DNA of 64,000 bases from Paraburkholderia metrosideri (GTDB lineage Bacteria; Pseudomonadota; Gammaproteobacteria; Burkholderiales; Burkholderiaceae). The position numbers and the translations under genes were made by a program. Where the stretch lies: the NCBI RefSeq assembly GCF_904848625.1, contig NZ_CAJHCP010000012.1, positions 1 through 64,000 of the forward strand, read 5' to 3'. Numbering within the stretch: position 1 is the stretch's first letter; every line of letters begins with the position of its first letter. The notes beneath the pieces were generated by a model. It ran no database searches. It saw nothing but the letters and a program-made list of their open reading frames with translations, and had not been told where the DNA came from. Positions 1-8,397 of this stretch are shown here, piece by piece.

Positions 1-195
1 CCCCTTTCCTCCGTAGAGCGTATGCGGTATTAATCCGGCTTTCGCCGGGCTATCCCCCACTACAGGACACGTTCCGATGTATTACTCACCCGTTCGCCAC
101 TCGCCACCAGGATTACTCCCGTGCTGCCGTTCGACTTGCATGTGTAAGGCATGCCGCCAGCGTTCAATCTGAGCCAGGATCAAACTCTTCAGTTC
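1..195 (-). rRNA. rrs: 16S ribosomal RNA, 5' end (partial)
   Basis: Read on the minus strand, the segment contains the universal bacterial 16S start (AGAGTTTGATCCTGGCTCAG) and continues into the conserved first helices with the ATGCAAGTCGAACGG segment. The mature 5' end, by alignment with E. coli position 1, falls near position 195. The gene runs off the left edge, so only about the first 195 nt are present. The local sequence fits a Burkholderia-type 16S, but this stretch is too short to assign a species. Confidence 0.97.
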
Positions 196-378
196 AAACC
201 TGTTACTGTTTTTCGGTTCCGTTAAGAACCGGTCGCTCACTCAACGTACTGACGAATGATCTCTCCATCTTTCAATGGAAAAACCTTCCTTTCATTACTG
301 TGTGAGACTTGATACTTCTGCTTTATGGCAAGCCCCGAAGGACCCACCCGCATCGCGCATCAAGCGCCCACACTTATC

Positions 379-399
379 GGCTGTTAATTTTTAAAGATC
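379..399 (-). promoter_or_regulatory. rRNA leader boxA-like antitermination site
   Basis: On the minus strand the leader carries ATCTTTAAAAATTAACAGCC about 185 nt upstream of the 16S 5' end. It resembles the boxA core (TGCTCTTTAACA) that recruits Nus factors to ribosomal transcripts. Its place between the promoter and 16S is what is expected. The match is by eye. Confidence 0.6.
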
Positions 400-481
400 G
401 ATCCGCGAAATCCGCAGCGCCCACTTCAACCACCCGGCACCGCTTCGTTCTGCGTCGCTGCGTCTGCAGCAGAGAAACGAG

Positions 482-510
482 ATTATGGCGATCGGACCTC
501 AGGTCGTCAA
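482..510 (-). promoter_or_regulatory. rRNA operon promoter (sigma70 type)
   Basis: On the minus strand there is a TTGACG -35 box (505-510), a 17-bp spacer and a CATAAT -10 box (482-487), about 285 nt upstream of 16S. The DNA just upstream (about 519-575) is rich in A/T tracts, as expected for an UP element. Position, spacing and AT-rich upstream DNA together make this the likely main rrn promoter. Confidence 0.8.
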
Positions 511-575
511 CCCCCTTCTCACAATATTTTGAAAAAGCCCAGAATGCTAAAAATATAGGCACCGTAGTGCCCATT

Positions 576-1219
576 AGAAGATTAGTTAGTTATCCGACTA
601 AATTCGATGTACCTGTTATGTCGCCTCAACAATAGCCGCAGCGAATCTATGCCGACTTCTTCTGATGATCGGCACCGCGACCCTCCTCCTTAACAGTCGA
701 GCACTGAAACCTGGATGACCAGGAGGCCCCGCCGTCAACACAGTCATTCGCACGTACGTCGCCCGGCGTGCACCGGCGTTGCTCCTAACCTATATAGGCA
801 TGTCGACCACCTCCTCCAACAGGCACCCCGAACCCGTGGCGTGCAGCTTGCACACTGCCGTCAAACATCCTCAATCGACGCAGCGGTCCACGCTCGCAAG
901 CACAACTCCACGCACCACGAACTCACGCCGGGCAGAACCGCAACCCCTCGCCCATCGCGCACAAACAGTCGACAACCCTTATTTTGACCAGCTATCATCC
1001 GGGAAAACCCGAACCTGACGACCTCGCTGCGCCACCCTTTGCAGCGCGTTCGGCATGTCTGTTCGCGTGTTATTGCCCGTCGTCGGACGGGGCTTGCGGC
1101 CGGTGATCCCGGCACGGGAGCCCAATTCGGCGATACAAAGGTGGCGGACCTCGCATGGTCCACTCTGTCGCAATCGGCCAAAAGCCGGTCGCGGCCATTT
1201 AGCCTGGATATCATCGATC
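576..1219. other. intergenic region upstream of rRNA promoter
   Basis: This stretch separates the rRNA promoter from the FUSC gene. Open frames on both strands here lack family resemblance, have poor start contexts and overlap each other, so I call no gene. I recognise no promoter for the downstream gene. Confidence 0.5.
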
Positions 1220-3142
1220 ATGATTGCTGCCGCGTTTTCGCGCGTCACCGACCGTCTGCTAACCGCGGACCCCGGACTCGTGCGCCTCCATACCGCGCTG
1301 CGCGTCGCGCTGGCCTGCCTGCTGACCGGCGCGGCCAGCATCGCGTGGACCGTCGTTCACCACCAACCCGTCACTCTCGCCGCGCCCGGCATCCTCTTCG
1401 CGATGGTCGCGCCGCTGTTCCTGCGCGATGCACGACGCCCCGCGTGGTTCGGCACCCTCTTCTATCTGTACCTGTGCGCGTGCGCGTGCTTCGCCGCGGC
1501 CGCCGTCCTGAGCCGTCACCCGTTGGCCGGAGACGCAGGCTTTCTCATCGTGATGTTCGTCGGCATGCTTTGCCAGGCTTGCGGCCCACGCGCGCTGGGT
1601 TGCGCGATGCTGGGCGTGGTGTGTTTCTACCTCGGCCTGTATCATCCGTCGATCGCGCATCTCATACAGGCGCTGATGTTGTCGGCGTTGGGTCCGCTGA
1701 TGGTCGTGCTGGTCGGCCGTCTGCTCGTACCGTTGCGCCCCACTGCGACGTTCCGGCTCGCCATTCACACCGTGACATTGCGTGCATCGCGTATGCTTCA
1801 CGCCCCGCACGCGGCAAATCTCTCGGCGTTGAACGAAGCCGCGCTATCGCTCGAGGAGCAACTCGCGCTGCTAGGTTCATCCGATGCAGAAGCGATTCGC
1901 GAGCGGATCGTCGAAGTCGAAGTAGCGGCAGGGCATGCGTTTGCGTCGAGACCTGCCGATGGCCACAATGCCCGGGCCTCTGACGACATGCTGCGTCACG
2001 CGATTGCGCGCCTCAGGGAGCTGGCACATCGCCGCGGCGCGCGCCGCGCTGCTTCCATCGCGACCGTCAACGGCACGATCACCTTGCCGATCGCGCAACG
2101 CCTCGCCGGCCTATGCGCCAAACTCTGCTGGCTCCCGGCCACGCGCGCCACCACGGCGGCATTTCTCGCGATGCTGATCGGCCACTCGCTGTCTCCAGAA
2201 CGCTGGTTCTGGGCGGTTATCACGACCTTCGTCGTATTTCTCGGCACACGTTCGCGCGCGGACACTGTTTATCGCGGCGCGCAGCGTCTGGCGGGAACAC
2301 TGGCCGGCGCGCTAGTCAGCGTGTTGCTGGTCGCTCCGCTCCACGACGCACCGATGCTGTTGGTGGCCGCGATGGTGTTGTGCGTGTTCGGGTGGGCGTA
2401 CTACATCCTCAGCGCGTACGCGCCGGGCGTGTTCTTCATCACGGTGCTGGTCGGGCTGGTCTACGGCGAACTGGGATTCGCCATGAGGCCGCTGGTCGAA
2501 TTGCGGATCGAGGAGGTGCTGGTGGGCTGCCTCGTATCGTTCGCCGTCGCGATTCTGATGATGCCGCTGGCGGCCACGCGTCATGTCGAGACGCGGCTGG
2601 GCGCGGTGCTGGGTGCGCTGCGTGAAGTCGTCCGGCTTGCGGGATCGGGGGCTCGTGTCGAAGCGCCCGAAGCGGCCGCGGCCATGCGCAGGCTCGATCG
2701 CGGGTGGCACGATCTGCGGGTCGCACTGAAGCCGCTGCAGACGCAGCGTGTAGTGGTGTGGAATCCCGATGTGGAACTGGCGACCGGTTCGCTGCTCTGC
2801 TGTCTGCATTGGGCACGCGTGTTGAGCAAGCCGGCGCAGCGTGACAGGGTGACGGGAGACGTTGCACTGAACGCGGCGGATGTGAGCGCGTCACACGTCG
2901 AATCGATCGTGGGGAGGCTGGATTCGTTGATCGCCCGATACAACGGGCAAGCGGCCGGTTCTGCGCGTAGTGCAACGGATCAACACGCGGTGCTTGCGGC
3001 GAGTATTGATGTCGATCCGGGCAAAGCGCCGGCACTGGCTCAACTGGATGGAGCGGTAGCGCAGTTGTTCGACCGGTTGACGCAACCAGTTGGGAAAGCA
3101 CGGCGTGTGTTCAATTGGGCGCTACGAGGAAGGGGGGTGTAG
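1220..3142 (+). CDS. FUSC-family inner-membrane efflux protein (orphan)
   Basis: This 640-residue protein has the two-halved FUSC/AaeB architecture: an N-terminal block of hydrophobic helices (about residues 25-170), a soluble Arg/Ala-rich linker, a second membrane block (about 315-455, including the segment ERWFWAVITTFVVFLGT), and a C-terminal cytoplasmic domain. FUSC proteins such as AaeB and fusaric-acid exporters move aromatic acids out of the cell, usually with a HlyD-type partner and an outer-membrane factor. No partner genes lie beside this copy, unlike the complete operon at 16-21 kb. I chose the ATG at 1220 because residues before it in the longer frame look non-coding; an upstream ATG at 1055 is in frame. 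Substrate unknown. Confidence 0.85.
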   Translation: MIAAAFSRVTDRLLTADPGLVRLHTALRVALACLLTGAASIAWTVVHHQPVTLAAPGILFAMVAPLFLRDARRPAWFGTLFYLYLCACACFAAAAVLSRHPLAGDAGFLIVMFVGMLCQACGPRALGCAMLGVVCFYLGLYHPSIAHLIQALMLSALGPLMVVLVGRLLVPLRPTATFRLAIHTVTLRASRMLHAPHAANLSALNEAALSLEEQLALLGSSDAEAIRERIVEVEVAAGHAFASRPADGHNARASDDMLRHAIARLRELAHRRGARRAASIATVNGTITLPIAQRLAGLCAKLCWLPATRATTAAFLAMLIGHSLSPERWFWAVITTFVVFLGTRSRADTVYRGAQRLAGTLAGALVSVLLVAPLHDAPMLLVAAMVLCVFGWAYYILSAYAPGVFFITVLVGLVYGELGFAMRPLVELRIEEVLVGCLVSFAVAILMMPLAATRHVETRLGAVLGALREVVRLAGSGARVEAPEAAAAMRRLDRGWHDLRVALKPLQTQRVVVWNPDVELATGSLLCCLHWARVLSKPAQRDRVTGDVALNAADVSASHVESIVGRLDSLIARYNGQAAGSARSATDQHAVLAASIDVDPGKAPALAQLDGAVAQLFDRLTQPVGKARRVFNWALRGRGV

Positions 3143-3270
3143 CGCAACGTATCACCCTGCTGGCCAACAAAGGCCTGATTGAATCGACGGGAAATCTGAA
3201 CCAGATGGGTTACTGCGAAGTCCGCCTGCCTCAGCCCGTCGGCGACCACGACGTCACCGGGTCAAATTGA
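3142..3270 (+). pseudogene. possible DUF3658-like C-terminal remnant
   Basis: Directly after the FUSC stop, another frame reads through about 42 codons with a protein-like sequence ending near 3270. It includes LIESTGNLNQMGYCEVRLP, which resembles the short C-terminal motif of DUF3658-type proteins. No start codon or N-terminal part is present, so this would be a decayed fragment. The match rests on a single short motif and is tentative. Confidence 0.25.
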
Positions 3271-3305
3271 GTCAGGTGGCGTCGAGCGAAACCCAGCGCC
3301 AAAAG

Positions 3306-3340
3306 TTATCCCCAGTTTTTGTTCAGAAGCCTGTGGATAA
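3306..3340. other. pair of DnaA-box-like 9-mers
   Basis: TTATCCCCA (3306-3314) differs by one base from the DnaA box TTATCCACA, and TGTGGATAA (3332-3340) is an exact DnaA box on the opposite strand. They are inverted and 17 bp apart in a gene-free stretch (3271-3475). No origin genes are nearby, so this is not oriC. It may be a DnaA-binding regulatory site or coincidence. Confidence 0.45.
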
Positions 3341-3475
3341 CTCGCCCACAATCGCGCCAAGTCCTTGATGCAAAACCGAAGTCGAGCTCTGCGCGTCTTG
3401 CGCGACCCTCTGCGTGGCCGCGTCACCCACGCCCTACACGCTGCAGCTCAACCAACCTCAACGACCTCAACGACT

Positions 3476-4216
3476 TCAAGCCGACTTCGCCACTCCACGC
3501 ACATTCAAACGAGTGAAGGCGCTCCGCTCGACCATCGCGCCGAACAGCAGTCCGATCGTCGTCCACATGATGACCTGCATGCCAATCGCAGCCACCCGGA
3601 ACTTCCACAGCAACACCGCCGGAAATGCCGCCGGCACTTCATTGATGACGGGCATCGACAGTTGCACCGCCGCGATGATCACGACGAACACCAGCCCCGC
3701 GACGATCGAGCCGTTCCACGCGCCCAGCTTCATCATCGCGCGACGCCGGACCTTCAGCGAGAACACCATCGTGGCTATCGAAATGGCGATCATCAGAAAG
3801 AACAGTCCCGTGCGCATCCCGATCGTCTCGGGGTCGCCGACCGACGGTGGATTAGCCGGATACTTGATATTAGGCACGATCACCAGCGTAATGAACGCAG
3901 CGAGCGCGAGCCACGCGGACAACGCACGCACACTCAACACGCTGACGCGTCCATAAGCGTAAGCGAACACCAGCGAGAACAAACCGCCAACCGCCGCGCC
4001 AAACGTCACCACACCGGTCAACAATCCCAGTCCCGCTTGCGTCTTGCGACTCACAAGTTCAGGATCGGGCGCTTCGCCTTTGGCGGCATCGGCCTTTTCT
4101 TCGAATGAAATGGCCTGATCGACCTGGGGCTCGCCGACCAGTCGCGCAAAACTGAACGTGAGCAGCCCCGCGACGATGCCCGCGAGCATCCCGCGTACCA
4201 ACAATTTACCAACCAT
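3476..4216 (-). CDS. cbtA: CbtA-family cobalt transporter subunit
   Basis: This 246-residue integral membrane protein has about six hydrophobic helices, starting with the segment LVRGMLAGIVAGLLTFSFA, and matches the CbtA family in length and sequence. CbtA works with the small CbtB protein in cobalt uptake; the family was defined by comparative genomics as usually lying under cobalamin riboswitches. Here cbtB lies just upstream (11 nt gap) and a B12 riboswitch precedes both, which supports the assignment. The ATG at 4216 gives the normal N-terminus. The gene ends in the gap shared with the DnaA-box-like sites. Confidence 0.88.
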   Translation of the reverse strand: MVGKLLVRGMLAGIVAGLLTFSFARLVGEPQVDQAISFEEKADAAKGEAPDPELVSRKTQAGLGLLTGVVTFGAAVGGLFSLVFAYAYGRVSVLSVRALSAWLALAAFITLVIVPNIKYPANPPSVGDPETIGMRTGLFFLMIAISIATMVFSLKVRRRAMMKLGAWNGSIVAGLVFVVIIAAVQLSMPVINEVPAAFPAVLLWKFRVAAIGMQVIMWTTIGLLFGAMVERSAFTRLNVRGVAKSA

Positions 4217-4227
4217 GGTTGACTCCG

Positions 4228-4449
4228 TTAGTGGCAGGGAAAGCCGAGCAAATGGCGGCCGTCGTGCACAAACTCATGCACGTACATGCCGGGCACCAGC
4301 GAGGTCGCCCCCTCTTCCGCACCAACGAAGTAAATCGCGAGTAACAACAGCAAACCGCCGAAAATGACCCAAGGCAGCAACTCACGCAATGGAATCGGCG
4401 TGGGTTGAGCAACAGGCTGCGTAGCCGGACTAATGACTGTGTCGTTCAT
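4228..4449 (-). CDS. cbtB: CbtB-family cobalt transporter subunit
   Basis: This 73-residue protein has one membrane helix (about residues 26-44) and a short C-terminal tail with several histidines (HEFVHDGRHLLGFPCH). This is the CbtB hallmark and probably binds metal. It is the first gene after the cobalamin riboswitch and sits 11 nt before cbtA, so the two should be co-transcribed. An AGGAGA ribosome-binding site lies about 6 nt before the ATG at 4449. Expected regulation, from known cases of this arrangement, is shut-off when adenosylcobalamin is plentiful. Confidence 0.9.
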   Translation of the reverse strand: MNDTVISPATQPVAQPTPIPLRELLPWVIFGGLLLLLAIYFVGAEEGATSLVPGMYVHEFVHDGRHLLGFPCH

Positions 4450-4499
4450 GAGGACATCTCCTGGGGGTAACGCGCCCCGAAAGTCGATTGCAAAGGAAT

Positions 4500-4605
4500 G
4501 ATGCGAAGCACAGGTCTGGCTTTCGGCTTGCGATGCCGATTACAGTGGCGCGACCGCGCCGGGCTCTCACCGGCTTCCGTGCTTCGTCGTCCCGCTATTC
4601 TACGC
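4500..4605 (-). promoter_or_regulatory. cobalamin (B12) riboswitch
   Basis: On the minus strand, upstream of cbtB, the RNA would carry the conserved blocks GAAGCCGGTGAGAGCCCGGC, then CGCGCCACTGTAATCGG, then AGCCGAAAGCCAGACC. These are the core and B12-box elements of cobalamin riboswitches. The outer stem is visible as GAAGCAC pairing with GTGCTTC (4504-4510 and 4579-4585). The position before cobalt-uptake genes is the textbook context. The expression platform lies between about 4450 and 4500. Confidence 0.92.
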
Positions 4606-4682
4606 GCTAAACTCCGGCCTCCGCGACCGTGCAGGTGTCGCCCGCGCCGCTCTCCGGCATGGCTTCAAGGGAAATGGACAGA

Positions 4683-5291
4683 ATGAACCTACGACTGTTA
4701 CTGATCAGCCACGCAGCGACAGCCGCGCAACGCGCGGGCCGCATTCCTGGCGCCGCAGCCGACGCCGACCCGCTCGATGCGCGCGGTATCGCCGAAACCG
4801 CAGCCGCGCGGTCCAAGCTGGGGCTTCCCGACGACGTCGCGTCGTTCGTCAGCCCGGCTGCATGCGCACGCGAGACAGCCCAGGCGTTAGGACTCACGGC
4901 GACGACGGTCGAGCAAAGTCTCGCCGACATGAACTACGGCCGATGGCACGGCCAGAAGCTGGTTGAAATAGCTAACGAAGCGCCACAAGACCTCGCGGCT
5001 TGGACCAGCGACCCCGCAGCCGCACCGCACGGTGGCGAATCATTCAGTCAGCTTGTGAGTCGGGTGGGACAGTGGCTCGATACATTAGACGTAGCCGGAA
5101 CCGACAACGCATCGCTCCATCCGCGCAATGTCGTCGCCGTCACGCATGGGCCCGTGTTGCGGGCAGCGATCGTCCACGCGCTCGGCGCATCGCCAACTGT
5201 GTTCTCACGGATTGAAATCGCGCCGCTCTCGGCGGTCGAGTTGCGACGCTCGCTGCGGCGTGGCTGGACATGGTGGCCTGCGTCGAGCTAG
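4683..5291 (+). CDS. histidine-phosphatase superfamily protein, altered RHG motif
   Basis: This protein of about 202 residues resembles the phosphoglycerate-mutase/CobC branch of the histidine phosphatase family. The usual N-terminal LIRHGET is replaced by LISHAAT: the catalytic His is kept, but the phosphate-binding Arg and the Gly are not. The mid-protein YGRWHG segment and the second histidine in VVAVTHGP are present. It is divergent from cbtBA across the B12 riboswitch, which suggests a cobamide link such as alpha-ribazole phosphate, but this is inference. I chose the ATG at 4683 because AAGGGA lies at proper distance; ATG 4674 is also possible. Activity may be reduced or changed by the Arg loss. 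Confidence 0.75.
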   Translation: MNLRLLLISHAATAAQRAGRIPGAAADADPLDARGIAETAAARSKLGLPDDVASFVSPAACARETAQALGLTATTVEQSLADMNYGRWHGQKLVEIANEAPQDLAAWTSDPAAAPHGGESFSQLVSRVGQWLDTLDVAGTDNASLHPRNVVAVTHGPVLRAAIVHALGASPTVFSRIEIAPLSAVELRRSLRRGWTWWPASS

Positions 5292-5304
5292 CCGTCATCA
5301 TCGG

Positions 5305-5745
5305 TTATTGACCCGACACCAGCAACCGCAGCTTGTTCGAACCGGCCGGCGTCAGCGTGATGCTGGTTCGCTTGCCTTTTTCGCCAACGTAAAAGTGCTG
5401 GCGTACCGGCGAATTCTGATCGTGGGTCGCTTCGGGCAAGCACGATGCGATATCCCCGGCGACGGCCTGCAACGCGTCCGCATTCGAGCCGGCATCGGGA
5501 TGCGGCGTCCACGTGCATTGATAACTGCCGTGGTTCGCGGCGCATTGGGCGTCGTCGCCATAAGGTTGCGCGACGCCTTTGCCGTCCTCGGGCGTCAGCG
5601 TGGACAGCCCGCCAGGCGCGGCCGCAACGATGCGTTTGAGCGACGCGCAGGGACTGGGCGCATCGTCAGCATGTGCGCTGTACGGCGCCCACACGCCCAA
5701 CGATGCAGCGGCAAAAGCGGTGGCAAGTAATCGGGTTTTATTCAT
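5305..5745 (-). CDS. small secreted protein of unknown function
   Basis: This 146-residue protein starts with a clear Sec signal peptide (MNKTRLLATAFAAASLG..., likely cleaved after AHA near residue 25). The mature part holds four cysteines, enough for two disulfides, consistent with a periplasmic location. I do not recognise a family. The ATG at 5745 is preceded by a GGAG ribosome-binding site; longer readings begin inside non-coding sequence. Its stop is 13 nt from the stop of the convergent phosphatase-like gene. Confidence 0.7.
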   Translation of the reverse strand: MNKTRLLATAFAAASLGVWAPYSAHADDAPSPCASLKRIVAAAPGGLSTLTPEDGKGVAQPYGDDAQCAANHGSYQCTWTPHPDAGSNADALQAVAGDIASCLPEATHDQNSPVRQHFYVGEKGKRTSITLTPAGSNKLRLLVSGQ

Positions 5746-5994
5746 GGTGGCTTGCTCCTCGGAAGGGGACTCACGGGTAGCGTGACCACTGGATTTGTGC
5801 CACCGGCGCGCTACCTGCACAGCCTCTAGTGCGGTAGCACGCTCCGTGCCCATGCTCACTAACGCATGGGCTCACCATCCCGCATTCGAGTGCCGCGTCA
5901 GGCATTCTCTCGATACCTTGCCGCGAGCCAGCGGCGTTGTCGGTTGGCGGCTCCGTCACACGCGCTTTCAGGCAAATGCTTCAGTGATCCAGCA

Positions 5995-7008
5995 TCAAAC
6001 GCGCACGCCAAACAGTGCCTCCAACCCCCGCGCGGATCCAAACATCCCGTTGGCATCGTGCCCGACGCCATCGATTACAAACGCCCGATGCGTCGCCGGC
6101 CCTTGCGGATGCCGCGCCGCCATATAGCGTGCATAGGCCAGCCCTCGCTCCAGCCGGTTCGCGCCTTGCGTCAGCGCCGCACATGAGCGGTCGAGTGCCG
6201 GATGCTGGGGATCACAATCCGCGCTGCCCAGCAGCACCGTCACGTCACGTTGCGCATAGCGTGTTTCGAGCGCTTCGGCGGAGGCCGTGCCGTCGTCACC
6301 ATTCGCATAAGCCGGCAAGTCCTCAAGCCCGTATTTCCAGCGATTAAACGACGGACACTCCGCCGCATCAAATACCGCCAGTCCGCCGGATGCAGTTGGC
6401 CGCACCGCATCGAAATACACGTACGACGACGGATTGGCGACCACATACCGTAGCCCGACCCCACGCGCGTCCAGCGACGCGTTATCGCGCGCGACCACCG
6501 CATAGCGTTGCGCGACCTGCGCGCCACCCGAATGTCCCGCGATCACCACCTCGGCCAGTGACGCCAACTGCTCGCTCGCCGCAAGCAGTTGCACGATCGC
6601 GTCGAGCACCTCGAATGAACTGATCGGCGCCGGACCTTCTGCCTGCGCGCCGCCCATCCAGCTCGTCCATTCCCAATGCAACGTGGACGACGGAACCTCA
6701 TGCGCGTCGAGGTCGGCAGTCGCGAGAAACTGCGGCACGATCAGCAGCGTATCGGCCGCGCTGCCGCCGGCCAGCGTGCAGGTCCGCTGCGCCAGATCGA
6801 AGTAGGTATCCGCATTGCGCAGGCGTCCGTGAATCAGAATCACCGCGCGTTTGATCTCACGCGCAGGTGCGAGCCAGTCGCCGTTCGCGAACACCGGCAC
6901 GGTGCCGCTGCCCGCACGCGTCGTCACCGTCAGATGCCGGCTCGCGACGACCGCAACCGGACGTTCATTGGGCGCGCGTTCGTCGTCTGTCATCAAAGGC
7001 TGGGTCAT
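5995..7008 (-). CDS. alpha/beta hydrolase, cytoplasmic paralogue
   Basis: This 337-residue protein has an alpha/beta-hydrolase core: an oxyanion-loop segment HGRLRNAD near residue 60, nucleophile elbow GHSGGAQ with Ser160, a likely acid at Asp264 (GSAD) and a likely His317 (GVGHD). It has no signal peptide, so it should be cytoplasmic. It shares the distinctive segments PQFLA, FN-x-WKYG and YFDA-x-RP with the exported protein at 8394-9476, so the two are paralogues. It is the last gene of a porin, hydrolase, transporter, hydrolase series and is probably involved in using an imported ester or amide; the substrate is not known. Confidence 0.82.
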   Translation of the reverse strand: MTQPLMTDDERAPNERPVAVVASRHLTVTTRAGSGTVPVFANGDWLAPAREIKRAVILIHGRLRNADTYFDLAQRTCTLAGGSAADTLLIVPQFLATADLDAHEVPSSTLHWEWTSWMGGAQAEGPAPISSFEVLDAIVQLLAASEQLASLAEVVIAGHSGGAQVAQRYAVVARDNASLDARGVGLRYVVANPSSYVYFDAVRPTASGGLAVFDAAECPSFNRWKYGLEDLPAYANGDDGTASAEALETRYAQRDVTVLLGSADCDPQHPALDRSCAALTQGANRLERGLAYARYMAARHPQGPATHRAFVIDGVGHDANGMFGSARGLEALFGVRV

Positions 7009-7038
7009 GCAATAAGCTCGTGGTTAATCCGGGTTGAT

Positions 7039-8397
7039 CTAATGAGTGGCGGGTCGCGCCGCCGTGCCGCGCGGCTCGCGTCCCGATCGCGTGAAGTACA
7101 CCATCGCGAGCGAAACGAAACCGGCAAAAATGAGGTAAAACGCGGGCGTCAGACTGCTGCCGGTGACACGCGTCAAGCCCGTGATAGTGAGCGGCGCCAT
7201 CCCGCCAAACAGCGTCACGGCGATGTTGTACGACAGCGCGACACCCGCCGAGCGGCTGCGCACCGGAAACAGCGTCGCGAGCATCCCAGGGTGCGAACCG
7301 GACATTGCTGCAAGGAACACCGTGGCAATCAGTTGCGCGATGAACAGATGCCCCGGCGTCGGATTCGTCACGACGAAGTAATACAGCGGGTACACGCAAA
7401 TCATCCACGCAATCACGATCGGATAGAACAGCCGGTACGCACCGTACCGATCGGCGAGCTTGCCCGACAGTGGGAACAGAAACAGATTCAGCAGCCCGGA
7501 GACGAATGCGCCGAGCAACGCGGTCGACAAAGGCAGATGCAATTGCCGCTCGACATACACCGACAAATACGAGTGCCACACATAATTCGTCGCCGCGCCG
7601 ACGATGATCACACCCATCGCGCAGATTGCGGCATCGCCGTTGTCGTGAAAAAACTGGCGGATGGTGACGCGCGGTGGCTTGTCCTTGTGGTCGAGCAGGC
7701 GCTCGAATTCCGGCGACTCGGCCACGCGATGCCGGATGTAGAACCCGAACGGTCCCGCCAGCGCACCGAACAGAAACGGCAGACGCCATCCCCATGACAC
7801 CAGCTGTTCATGCGTCAATTGCGTGGTCAGCAGATAGCCCACGCCAGACGACAACAACAACGCAAACGCCTGCGCCGACATATTGAAGCTGCCATAGAAC
7901 ATCTTCTTGTGCGGCGGTGCGTACTCGACCAGCATCGCCGAAGCCGTGGCGAACTGGCCGCCAACCGAAAGCCCTTGCAGCAGTCGCGCGAGCACCACCA
8001 GCAATGGCGCCGCGATGCCGATATGCGCGTAACCCGGCGTGAGGCCCATCAGCAGCGTGCTCGCCGCCATCGAAATGATCAGCAGCGACAGCGCTTTGCG
8101 ACGCCCCGCGCGATCCGCGTAAATGCCGAGCAGAACGCCGCCGATTGGTCGCACGATAAAGCCGACCGCGAACGTGGCCAGCGTCAGCATGATCGACACG
8201 AAGCCGTTGCCGCCTGGAAAGAACACCTGCGCGATGATCTTCGCGAAATAGCCGTAGATCAGAAAATCGAACCACTCAAGCCCGTTGCCGAGTACCGACG
8301 CGAAAATCGCGCGACGCACCATCGCCGGGCTCAACCCATTCGACGACCCGTTAGCGGACGTTGCATCATTTCGTTGATGGAGAGTCGCTTCGCTCAT
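7039..8397 (-). CDS. MFS transporter, metabolite:H+ symporter (MHS) type
   Basis: This protein of about 452 residues has 12 predicted helices. The N-terminal region (FASVLGNGLEWFDFLIYGYF) and the loop DRAGRRK between helices 2 and 3 are typical of MHS-family symporters for carboxylates such as citrate, shikimate or ketoglutarate. I chose the ATG at 8397 because it overlaps the upstream hydrolase stop as ATGA, indicating translational coupling; ATG 8406 is also in frame. Lying between two paralogous hydrolases, it most likely imports the acid product released in the periplasm. That role is inferred from context. Confidence 0.88.
   Translation of the reverse strand: MSEATLHQRNDATSANGSSNGLSPAMVRRAIFASVLGNGLEWFDFLIYGYFAKIIAQVFFPGGNGFVSIMLTLATFAVGFIVRPIGGVLLGIYADRAGRRKALSLLIISMAASTLLMGLTPGYAHIGIAAPLLVVLARLLQGLSVGGQFATASAMLVEYAPPHKKMFYGSFNMSAQAFALLLSSGVGYLLTTQLTHEQLVSWGWRLPFLFGALAGPFGFYIRHRVAESPEFERLLDHKDKPPRVTIRQFFHDNGDAAICAMGVIIVGAATNYVWHSYLSVYVERQLHLPLSTALLGAFVSGLLNLFLFPLSGKLADRYGAYRLFYPIVIAWMICVYPLYYFVVTNPTPGHLFIAQLIATVFLAAMSGSHPGMLATLFPVRSRSAGVALSYNIAVTLFGGMAPLTITGLTRVTGSSLTPAFYLIFAGFVSLAMVYFTRSGREPRGTAARPATH

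Noticed and set aside
309..635. Small open frames in the 16S leader
   Set aside because: They overlap the rRNA promoter and leader, and have no ribosome-binding site or family match.
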